Assembly (NCBI GenBank): GCA_036397475.1
Contig: DASWIV010000019.1
Span: 1 to 13,839, forward strand
DNA: 13,839 nucleotides
Direction: 5' to 3'
From: DASWIV01 sp036397475
GTDB lineage: Bacteria; JAJVIF01; JAPKYR01
The position numbers and the translations under genes are program-made. Of this stretch, positions 6,740 to 13,633 are shown in pieces. Numbering within the stretch: the first letter of the stretch is position 1; each line of letters starts with the position of its first letter. The notes below the pieces were generated by a model. It was given only the letters and a program-made list of their open reading frames with translations. It did no database searches and was not told where the DNA came from.

Positions 6740-9601
6740 CTACGGGGTGAAATCGAGCACCGTAACTCTGTACGTGCCGCCATCGTCATGTAATACGTGA
6801 ATCTCGTTGTCGACTGAATCGACGTCCAGCCTGAGCGCTATTCCAGCGGTCGGATCTTCGTAGTAGAACGAATCCACCAGTCCGACCTGATCGAAGTAAG
6901 CGTCATAGCGATAGACGTTGACAGCCCATCCGCTTGACGGATCCTCCAGAAGAACCGCAAGCCAGTTGCTCTTGTGGTCCAACCCGGCGTTATCGTCGTT
7001 GGAATAGAACATTTCTACATCGACAGGTGTGTATGTGCCGAAGTCGACACCGTACGATCCCGTCGCGCCGAGGTATCCGTTAACAGTGACATATATTACA
7101 GCGTTTGGCCCGGTCCAGGCAGGATCATCGTAATCCTCAGGGAAGAGGAGCACGTGAATTTTCCTGTTCGAGCCTGCAGCTTCACTTGAGAGAACGTAAT
7201 GGACCTGAATGTCGTCGATGAAAGTGCCTGAGCCGAGCAGGAAGTCTGCCTGCCAGTAATTCTCATCGTCAGAAGCAAACGACATCAGGCCCGGGTTGTC
7301 ATCGTTGATATCACCCGGCGGTATGTCATGAGTCGATAAACCGCCAAATCCAAGCACATCTATATCCCCTCCAGCAGCGAATGGCGCGTGCGAATAGAGG
7401 AAGTAGAGGTTACCCGAATGGTCTCCCGGATTCGCGAGTAACCATGCCTCGCTGAGCGGAAGAAGTCCATACATACGGGTATTGCTTAATCCGGTAATTC
7501 CGGTAGTCCAGTCGGCAACATGTTTCCAGCGGTTGTCGAAGCTTGAGTTATCGTCCGGATCCGGGTTTCCGTTGAGACCGAGGTCTCCGAAAATGACACC
7601 GTACTGAAGTACTCCGGTAAAGTTAATGTACGGCAGAACAAACCCGTGATCGGGATCGTTGATGTTAACTTCGGTAGGACCGCCCGCAGTGAATGATGGA
7701 GACGCATCGTCGCCACTCGCGAGGTGGACGTAGTTTCCGTTCCTCAGAGTGTCAAACCTTGCGAAATCTTCCCATTCCTGCGAGTCGTTGAACTGGGATG
7801 AAAAACCACTATGGTTCAGTGTGGTCTGTCCGAGCTGGGCGGAATAATCATCGACAAACCTGATGAATACATCTGATGCCACCAGCTGTTCCATGACCTG
7901 CCCGACTGAACCACTGCTGTTATAAACAGTAAGATCGGGTATCTCTCCACCCTGGTCAGGCTGCGGATTCAGCAGGATACTGTCCTGCAGCGGCACTACT
8001 CCAAGAGTAGGAGTGTTAGCAACATTTACTGTTGTGCAGCACATATCCCCACCATCGCCGTTGTAAACACTGACGCATACATCGTAATCTCCAAGATTGG
8101 CACCGTTATTAGTGACGTCCTGCCAGTTAACAAGGATCGTGTCAGAGTCTACACTCTGCCAGCTTGGAGAATTACCTGAAGGAACCACAGACCAGTCGAT
8201 ATTGACCGGTTCGCCTTCAGGATCCGCAGCGTTGGATGAGAATTCTTCCAGATCGAGCCAGTGCCTGTCTGCAAACTCCGGCGTTACATCGTCACAAGCC
8301 GGAGGTTGATCGCCACCAAACTGGGCAACAGGAAGCTCGATGTAGAAATACGAAGTGAGCGGTTCCCCGACCGGGTATGCCGATCCGAAACCGTTATCGT
8401 AATCATATACCGTTTCAAACGACAGCAGTACCGGCATATCGCCGAATGTGTCTGTCGTTATTCCAGTAAATTCCATCGTGATAATGGATGAGTTCACCTG
8501 TCCGGGACTCCAGACAAGCGGAGTAATTTCCTGGACTGCACCGCCAATAAGCTGCGGTGAATTCAGGACCTCGACAAACGCCCTTGAAATGGTATTGGGA
8601 ATAGAATTTGTCGGGTCCATTCCCTGCCAGTCATAAAGCTCTACATCGAGGGAAATATCGCCGCCGGTCTGTCCGAAACTCGGGTCGTGGATTAGATCCG
8701 AATTATTCGTAACGCTGACCCCAACCGGTTCCAGAGCGTTAGCTGAAAACGGGAAATCATCCGGTATATTGACAGGCGGAACAACATTTGCAGGTTCCCA
8801 GCTGGCTACGACCAGATAGTCGAATTTGAAGTTGGGAGTTCCGCCAACCAGCGGCCACTGAAGCTCATAGCGCCGTGTGTTCTGGCTGCCTGCTCCAAAC
8901 ATGCCGCGCATGGCTGCATTGTTTTGCAGGAAAGTACCCAGATCATCCAGGCTGTCAAGCCCATCCGCGAAATATTTGTACGGATTGAGTTTGGCATCCA
9001 GCGTAGATGCTCCGGTACCCACCGCTCCCGGTATGTATCCAAACAGCTTGACACCTGTATCGGTGAATTCATCCTGATTCCACCATCTGGTGTAACCGTC
9101 GGGATTCATCAGCCATGCATCCTGCGACCCTCCATCGTTCAACGTGAGGCTGCCGGTCTCCGGCTGAGTGGTTCTATGTCCATCGGTCATGAAACCGCCC
9201 ATTACATCGAATCCCGTAAACTGGTCCGCTCCCTGGAATGGGTGGACTAGCGTTACGTCGATATCAAACCTCCCGCTGTTCAGGAAGTCATCATACACAA
9301 TTTGGACTTTCAGGTTGGAAATTGATCCGCCCGGTGGCTGGAGAAACTCGACTGCATTGATATGCATCAATGCGCCTCTCACGGGTGTGATTTCCACCTC
9401 GTGAGTTGCGGGATCTACGGTAATTGTCCAATAGCCCCATAGGGACCTGTTACCCGACCCCTGACTTACTCTCGGCGCAGTTAAATCCTGGCCGCCAGTA
9501 AGAGGTCCAGACACTGGGTCGCCCCCGCCGGAACATGACGACATTATCAAAAGCATGAATAACATCATCATGGTTACGAGGAAGCCCGTGTTCCTTATCA
9601 T
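6740..9601 (-). CDS. Large surface lipoprotein B: shared N-terminal module plus PKD/Ig-like domain
   Basis: 953 residues from the ATG at 9601. A longer frame from 9664 was refused because AAGGAGG lies five bases before 9601 and the signal peptide then begins at once. The signal ends MSSC, so Cys23 should be lipidated, the same position as in lipoprotein A. The module shared with A follows: LWGYWTITVDPATH (54-67), RGAL (75-78), FLQPPGG (86-92), HPFQGADQFTGFDVMGGFM (120-138), DGYTRWWN (168-175), NPYKYF (206-211), GSQNTRRYELQW (238-249), DVELYDWQ (319-326). Residues ~435-530 look like a PKD/Ig-like repeat (LEEFSSNAADPEGEPVNIDW, then YDVCVSVYNGDGGDMCC). The last ~420 residues are Asp/Gly/Tyr-rich and beta-like, without a family I recognise. 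Function unknown. It faces the glycosidase-like gene across a divergent spacer and is followed by the small peptide gene. Confidence 0.85.
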   Translation of the reverse strand: MIRNTGFLVTMMMLFMLLIMSSCSGGGDPVSGPLTGGQDLTAPRVSQGSGNRSLWGYWTITVDPATHEVEITPVRGALMHINAVEFLQPPGGSISNLKVQIVYDDFLNSGRFDIDVTLVHPFQGADQFTGFDVMGGFMTDGHRTTQPETGSLTLNDGGSQDAWLMNPDGYTRWWNQDEFTDTGVKLFGYIPGAVGTGASTLDAKLNPYKYFADGLDSLDDLGTFLQNNAAMRGMFGAGSQNTRRYELQWPLVGGTPNFKFDYLVVASWEPANVVPPVNIPDDFPFSANALEPVGVSVTNNSDLIHDPSFGQTGGDISLDVELYDWQGMDPTNSIPNTISRAFVEVLNSPQLIGGAVQEITPLVWSPGQVNSSIITMEFTGITTDTFGDMPVLLSFETVYDYDNGFGSAYPVGEPLTSYFYIELPVAQFGGDQPPACDDVTPEFADRHWLDLEEFSSNAADPEGEPVNIDWSVVPSGNSPSWQSVDSDTILVNWQDVTNNGANLGDYDVCVSVYNGDGGDMCCTTVNVANTPTLGVVPLQDSILLNPQPDQGGEIPDLTVYNSSGSVGQVMEQLVASDVFIRFVDDYSAQLGQTTLNHSGFSSQFNDSQEWEDFARFDTLRNGNYVHLASGDDASPSFTAGGPTEVNINDPDHGFVLPYINFTGVLQYGVIFGDLGLNGNPDPDDNSSFDNRWKHVADWTTGITGLSNTRMYGLLPLSEAWLLANPGDHSGNLYFLYSHAPFAAGGDIDVLGFGGLSTHDIPPGDINDDNPGLMSFASDDENYWQADFLLGSGTFIDDIQVHYVLSSEAAGSNRKIHVLLFPEDYDDPAWTGPNAVIYVTVNGYLGATGSYGVDFGTYTPVDVEMFYSNDDNAGLDHKSNWLAVLLEDPSSGWAVNVYRYDAYFDQVGLVDSFYYEDPTAGIALRLDVDSVDNEIHVLHDDGGTYRVTVLDFTP

Positions 9602-9606
9602 AATTG

Positions 9607-9613
9607 CCTCCTT
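9607..9613 (-). promoter_or_regulatory. Shine-Dalgarno site that fixes the start of lipoprotein B
   Basis: The minus strand reads AAGGAGG here, five bases before the ATG at 9601-9599. It is nearly the full anti-16S match and decides this start over the in-frame ATG 63 bases upstream (9664), whose extra 21 residues are polar and would bury the signal peptide. Confidence 0.85.
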
Positions 9614-9710
9614 ACTCAGGCAGTGCCTATCGATTTTCAAATCTTTATGGTAATGAGATAGCACGAGTCCATCCCATTCATAACTGGTCCATCGCGTGAA
9701 TACAAGTTTG

Positions 9711-9737
9711 AGGAGCTAAATGCTCCTACGTCGGAGG
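9711..9737. repeat. Overlapping small inverted repeats in the divergent spacer
   Basis: aggagc (9711-9716) and gctcct (9722-9727) form a 6-bp hairpin. Part of its right arm, ctcc (9723-9726), can instead pair with ggag (9733-9736). On the minus strand the core reads GTAGGAGC, which recalls REP-type extragenic palindromes, but only one copy occurs in this window. The spacer between 9602 and 9849 otherwise holds AT-rich sequence (about 9740-9812). Promoters for both divergent genes must lie here, yet no convincing -35/-10 pair was found. Confidence 0.35.
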
Positions 9738-9801
9738 TATCAATATTATATGAAAAAAATAAGCTGAAATAAAGTTAATTATCAGGTTATTGATATTTTT
9801 T

Positions 9802-9849
9802 GGATTTATTAAGGAAATCCGCATCATTTCACGCTAAACTGGGATTTCC
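9802..9849 (+). promoter_or_regulatory. Mutually exclusive hairpins ending at the start codon of the glycosidase-like gene
   Basis: Three related segments occur: ggattt (9802-9807), ggaaatcc (9813-9820) and ggatttcc (9842-9849). The middle one can pair with the first (6 bp, seven-base loop) or with the third (8 bp perfect, 21-base loop). The third segment touches the ATG at 9850 and includes the only ribosome-site-like bases (GGGA). One fold would hide the start and the other free it. This is visible base complementarity; regulation is inferred. Confidence 0.35.
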
Positions 9850-11061
9850 ATGGCAAAAACCTATTCACTTATATTAAGAAATATATTAATTCTTTTAATC
9901 CTGATGGCGGTTTTTTCGCCTTTCGCGGACGCATCCGAGACCATTTCCGACACCGAAATCACCCAGGATATTCACTTTACCAGGTACCGTCCCGACGATT
10001 ACAGGGGCTCCGTTGTATCCATGGTGAGGATAAAAATCGATGCGATTAAAAATAACCGCCTCATGATTGACGCTGTCCCCGGGGGGACCAATACAATCTG
10101 GGGAACTTCTTCACCAGCAAATATTGGTACGCGAACGGACGCCTACGCTGTTATTAACGGGCCGTACTTCGCTTCCTCTGGAGGAAAAACCTACCCCCTC
10201 GGATTTAGCGTGATCGACGGGATCCTGTCGCAGCTTGGATTGCTGAACCGCCCACTGATCGGCATATCCGATGATGGAGTATTACTTACCGAGATCTGCC
10301 ACCCTAGAGCGTTTGTTACATCGGACGCTTATTTCGATCCCCTGTGGCTATGGGGGATAAATTCACCGGCAGGACCGGACAATGTGACATTATACGATTC
10401 CCGGTGGGGATCAAGTGTCGGAACACAGGGGGGAACAGGGGTGTCGATAAGTCCACCGGAAGAATCAGACACCATCACTATAGAAATTGATTCATCGACT
10501 TTGCGAAATCAGGGAAAGAATTGGGATGGAGAAGTGACTGACGTAATGGATTCCGGCAGTTTGAATATCCCGGAAAATGGCTATGTCCTGATTTTCAGGG
10601 GCAGGTCCGAATCCGATGCGGCCAGATATCCGGTCGGATCAAGTGTGTCAGCGCTGGTCTATGAGCTTCCCGAAGAATATGAGGAACTTCCATGGATGTG
10701 CACGCTCGGTCCGTGGTTTGTGAATAACGGACATTTCAGGGAGTATTCGGATGAGACGAATTACGATAGTTCAGTCACAGCGAGGGCGACTCGCAGCTGC
10801 ATCGGGACGACCTGGAACAATGAAATATTTTTTGCTGTGATTACCGGGAATGGTTTGAATATAAGCGAGACAGCGGAAGCGCTGATCGATTGTAATGTAA
10901 GGGAAGCGGTAATGTGCGACTCGGGTTCGTCGAGCGGACTATGGATAAAGGGAGTGGGGAATGTACGGGGATCGTCGAATGTGCCGCTGTACCTGGTTGT
11001 CAGGGATTATGAGGAGGAGGATTATCCGGAGCTGAAAATATACGAGGGGACGATCAGGTGA
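9850..11061 (+). CDS. Secreted phosphodiester glycosidase-like (NAGPA / DUF2233) protein
   Basis: 403 residues with an N-terminal signal (hydrophobic 9-23, likely cleavage near ADA-SE, residues 26-30), so exported. The fold family (PF09992) includes the mammalian mannose-6-phosphate uncovering enzyme and bacterial proteins acting on phosphodiester-linked sugars. Recognisable blocks: AYAVINGPYF (98-107; usual form N.gyF), PLGFSVIDG (116-124), the TRSCIGTT block (314-321; usual PRTAIG), FFAVITGNGLNISETAEAL (327-345) and CDSGSSSGLW (356-365). In most members the last block is D-G-G-G-S-S; here the first Gly is Ser (S358), with G359 kept. The C-terminus is acidic (DYEEEDYPELK). Substrate is unknown; cell-wall or exopolysaccharide phosphodiesters are typical guesses for the family. 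It is divergent from lipoprotein B and has only a weak ribosome site. Confidence 0.82.
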   Translation: MAKTYSLILRNILILLILMAVFSPFADASETISDTEITQDIHFTRYRPDDYRGSVVSMVRIKIDAIKNNRLMIDAVPGGTNTIWGTSSPANIGTRTDAYAVINGPYFASSGGKTYPLGFSVIDGILSQLGLLNRPLIGISDDGVLLTEICHPRAFVTSDAYFDPLWLWGINSPAGPDNVTLYDSRWGSSVGTQGGTGVSISPPEESDTITIEIDSSTLRNQGKNWDGEVTDVMDSGSLNIPENGYVLIFRGRSESDAARYPVGSSVSALVYELPEEYEELPWMCTLGPWFVNNGHFREYSDETNYDSSVTARATRSCIGTTWNNEIFFAVITGNGLNISETAEALIDCNVREAVMCDSGSSSGLWIKGVGNVRGSSNVPLYLVVRDYEEEDYPELKIYEGTIR

Positions 11062-11104
11062 ACGACCGATTTTATGGCCGAATTCAACTAAATCCTCTAT
11101 TGCC

Positions 11105-11148
11105 GGGAGGTAATAAATATGGTATATAGTGAGAGAGAAATGATATAG
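11105..11148 (+). other. Strong ribosome site with a nine-codon ORF
   Basis: GGGAGG (11105-11110) stands eight bases before ATG (11119), followed by nine sense codons encoding MVYSEREMI and a TAG (11146-11148). The ribosome site is better than that of either flanking gene. It may be a leader peptide, the decayed start of a lost gene, or chance. A competing reading is a promoter for a small RNA: TTGCCG (11100-11105), 17-base spacer, TATATA (11123-11128). Confidence 0.3.
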
Positions 11149-11155
11149 TCAACGT

Positions 11156-11223
11156 GCGGGTCACGAGCTCCGAAGGACGATTAAATGTCGATCAGTTGAA
11201 GGGTAACGTGGTCCGCTTTTTTT
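11156..11223 (+). terminator. Structured T-tailed RNA element (terminator or small RNA 3' end)
   Basis: gcgggtcacg (11156-11165) pairs over its full 10 bases with cgtggtccgc (11207-11216) if two G-U pairs are allowed, and seven T follow at once (11217-11223). The enclosed 41 bases contain a short tcc-gaa-gga hairpin. The loop is too large for a simple terminator, so this may be a folded RNA domain closed by a terminator stem. It could end the glycosidase-like transcript or a separate RNA of about 90 bases. I do not recognise it as a known riboswitch. Confidence 0.45.
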
Positions 11224-11258
11224 ATGCCCATTTTAGTCCTCTCTCTCAAATACTGCGG

Positions 11259-11264
11259 TATAAT
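11259..11264 (+). promoter_or_regulatory. Candidate -10 box for the phosphatase gene
   Basis: A perfect TATAAT lies 46 bases before the ATG at 11311, downstream of the T-tailed hairpin, where a new transcript would be expected to begin. No acceptable -35 box stands 16-18 bases upstream, and there is no TGn extension, so support is limited to the -10 and its position. Confidence 0.3.
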
Positions 11265-11310
11265 GGATAGTTCGTATTTGGACCAAATTAAGGATTCGGA
11301 ATAATTTTTA

Positions 11311-13236
11311 ATGAGTTTTCTCGATAAATTAAAGACCCTGGCAGTTGGAAAAAGGCAGGCTAAGCGGAAGGTAGTGGTTCTCGGCTCCGACGGGATGGAC
11401 TCGAAGATCCTTGAGAAGCTGCTCAGGGAAGGACGTATGCCGAACATGGCGGCTCTGGCGGAGCAGGGAGGTTATTCTCCTTTAAAAACTACCACGCCTG
11501 CTGAGAGCCCTGTCGCGTGGTCGAGTTTCACCACGGGGACGAATCCAGGAAAACATGGGATATTCGATTTTCTGACGAGGAATCCGAAGACGTACACTCC
11601 TGAAATTGCGCCGGTCAGTGTGAGGCGAAGCAAGATAGGCAAGCCGGAGCCTGTAAATAATCAGCACGGGAAAACCCTCTGGAAGATCGCCGGCGATAAC
11701 GGATTTCATTCGACCGTGATACGTGTACCGGTCACATTTCCACCTGAAAAATTCAATGGACGGCTTTTGTCCGGACTCGGTGTGCCTGATCTGAGGGGCA
11801 CGTGGGGCACGTCGGTGCTCTATGAAGTCAACGCGGAGACTGTAGATACGGAGATGGGCGGAGTGGTGATGTCGTTCGCGAAGGATGGGGATACGTACAC
11901 GACTGAAATTTACGGGCCCAAAAAAGCGAACAGCACGATACCGCTGAGAGTGACAGCTCGGGATGGGCGAGCGAATATCGAGTGGCAGGAAAATTCGATG
12001 AGGCTTGAGCCGGGTGTCTGGTCTGAATGGAAGCCGATCTATTTTGAAGTTTCACTCGGTCCAATAACGGTGAAGCCTAAAGGTATCATGCGGTTTTACC
12101 TGCATTCGCTCGATCCGCTGAAATTATATTTGTCGCCGATCTGCCTCGATCCGGGAGACCCGTTTTATCCGGTAACTCATCCGCAGGGATGGGCGCGGGA
12201 CCTGGTCAAGGAGCATGGGAATTTCTGTACGCTCGGATGGATGGAGGATACGTGGGGGCTGAACGAAGGCAGAATCCATGAACATGCATTTTTAGAGGAG
12301 ACGGAGGAATTCCACCAGACGGTCGAGGATATGGCGCTTTCGATTGTCGAGGATGGAAAAGACGATTTCTTCATCTGCGTATTTGAAGGCACAGATAGAA
12401 ATCAGCACATGTTCTGGCGGTTCATCGACCACGGGCATCCGATGTACAACGAGGAGGATGCAAAAGAGTACGGGGAAGTGATTTACCGGACGTATGAGCG
12501 ATTCGACCAGACAGTCGGGAAGGTCCGCGAACGGATCGGGAACGATACGATTTTAATGTGCATGAGCGACCATGGTTTCAATTCGTTCAGGCGCGCGGTG
12601 AATGTGAACACCTGGCTTTGGCAGAATGGATATCTTGTCGTTGACGATGAGGCTATGCGCTCAAATTTCACTATGAAAGACCTTCAGAGCGGGCAGGGTA
12701 CGTTCTGGCCGGGAGTTGACTGGAGCAAGTCGAAAGCGTACGCGCTTGGCCTGGGAAAGATTTACATCAACCTCAAGGGACGGGAGTCGCGTGGGTGTGT
12801 CGACCCGGGGCGTGAGTACGAATCTCTAAGAGATGAAATAATCGAGAAGTTCTCTGAAGTGTCCGATGAGAAAACCGGCAAGAAAATTGTTAGCGTAATG
12901 AATAAGTCTGACAGGCTGTTCTCGGGTGAATTCGTTCATAAGGCGGGGGATATCGTGATCGGATTTGTCCCTGGCTACCGTGTAAGCTGGCAGACAGCGC
13001 TAGGCGGGATTCCGGAGTCGCTGATCGAGGATAACGCGAGGAAATGGTCGGCGGATCATTGTTCTGTGAATGCGGATTTCACGTCGGGGATTCTGGTCTC
13101 CAGTGAGAAGTATCCTATGTTCGAAAAGCCGAACGGGACGATTCCGGAGATAATTGACCTGGCACCGACAATTCTCCAGCACCTTGGCATTGACGCTCCA
13201 TCGGAGATGGATGGCGTTCCGCTCCAGGGGAAGTAA
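11311..13236 (+). CDS. Alkaline-phosphatase-superfamily phosphodiesterase (type I PDE / nucleotide pyrophosphatase-like)
   Basis: 641 residues. Metal-site residues of the superfamily are visible in order: D28 in VVVLGSDGMD, the nucleophile region TTTPAESPVAWSSF (60-73; T or S expected, S66 a candidate) followed by TGTNPGKHGIFDF (75-87), D362 and H366 in EGTDRNQHMFW, D420-H421 in MSDHGF, and H583 in WSADHC. The tail DLAPTILQHLGI plus MDGVPL is typical of the family. Members hydrolyse phosphomono- or diesters using two zinc ions. There is no signal peptide or membrane span, so it should be cytoplasmic, unlike many relatives. About 200 residues (150-350) between the nucleophile and second metal block form an insert. 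ATG start with only weak GGA sites upstream. It ends 10 bases before the convergent LRR gene. Substrate unknown. Confidence 0.88.
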   Translation: MSFLDKLKTLAVGKRQAKRKVVVLGSDGMDSKILEKLLREGRMPNMAALAEQGGYSPLKTTTPAESPVAWSSFTTGTNPGKHGIFDFLTRNPKTYTPEIAPVSVRRSKIGKPEPVNNQHGKTLWKIAGDNGFHSTVIRVPVTFPPEKFNGRLLSGLGVPDLRGTWGTSVLYEVNAETVDTEMGGVVMSFAKDGDTYTTEIYGPKKANSTIPLRVTARDGRANIEWQENSMRLEPGVWSEWKPIYFEVSLGPITVKPKGIMRFYLHSLDPLKLYLSPICLDPGDPFYPVTHPQGWARDLVKEHGNFCTLGWMEDTWGLNEGRIHEHAFLEETEEFHQTVEDMALSIVEDGKDDFFICVFEGTDRNQHMFWRFIDHGHPMYNEEDAKEYGEVIYRTYERFDQTVGKVRERIGNDTILMCMSDHGFNSFRRAVNVNTWLWQNGYLVVDDEAMRSNFTMKDLQSGQGTFWPGVDWSKSKAYALGLGKIYINLKGRESRGCVDPGREYESLRDEIIEKFSEVSDEKTGKKIVSVMNKSDRLFSGEFVHKAGDIVIGFVPGYRVSWQTALGGIPESLIEDNARKWSADHCSVNADFTSGILVSSEKYPMFEKPNGTIPEIIDLAPTILQHLGIDAPSEMDGVPLQGK

Positions 13237-13246
13237 AATATCCTGA

Positions 13247-13633
13247 TTAATAATGTACTGATATTCCGCGTGATTCCAGTTCGAGAATCTGGATGTTAAT
13301 GGCATCGTTGGAGAGTGGGTTTTCAGCCAAGAGTAGAGTTTGCAGGTTGGGGATATTCATCAGAGGTTCAATGCTGGATATATTGTTATAAGAGAAGTTA
13401 ACACTAACCAGATTTTGAAGCGAAGCAATTGGCTCAATATTTGATAGTTCGCAATATGTAAAATCAATATATTTGAGTTCTGCCAATTCCGGGAAATTTG
13501 AGATATCCAGCGGATGGTCATTAAATTGAATATCCAGTGATTCAAGCCATGGGATCCTTTCAAGAAAGTTAACGTTGTCAATCTTGCAGAAACTGAATTG
13601 CAGTCTATGTAGGTTAGTTAGTAATGAGAGATC
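13247..13633 (-). pseudogene. Leucine-rich-repeat gene, 5' part lost to an IS3-family insertion
   Basis: Reading the minus strand from 13633 gives about five SDS22/internalin-like repeats of 22-23 residues: LTNLHRLQFSFCKIDNV, PWLESLDIQFNDHPLDI, ELKYIDFTYCELSNIEPI, QNLVSVNFSYNNISSIEPL, PNLQTLLLAENPLS, then the tail ELESRGISVHY and a TAA at 13249-13247. The frame has no proper start: a TTG at 13486 falls inside a repeat, and the repeats continue upstream of it to the element boundary. The frame then runs into IS sequence and stops at 13693-13691. The region is clearly more AT-rich than its neighbours, which suggests acquisition. LRR proteins of this kind bind other proteins; the lost N-terminus would tell whether it was secreted. 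Confidence 0.75.

Noticed and set aside
9602..9664. Longer start for lipoprotein B at 9664
   Set aside because: It would put 21 polar residues before the signal peptide, and a near-perfect ribosome site points to 9601.
9653..9700. Promoter pair TTGTAT / TATGAA for lipoprotein B
   Set aside because: Spacing is 17 bases but the boxes match only about 3/6 and 4/6; too weak to report as a feature.
11181..11447. 88-codon minus-strand ORF across the phosphatase start
   Set aside because: It is antisense to the D28 metal-site region and to the T-tailed hairpin, with no recognisable domain.
13360..13581. 73-codon minus-strand ORF over the LRR region
   Set aside because: The neighbouring frame gives a clear series of leucine-rich repeats; this one is its shadow.
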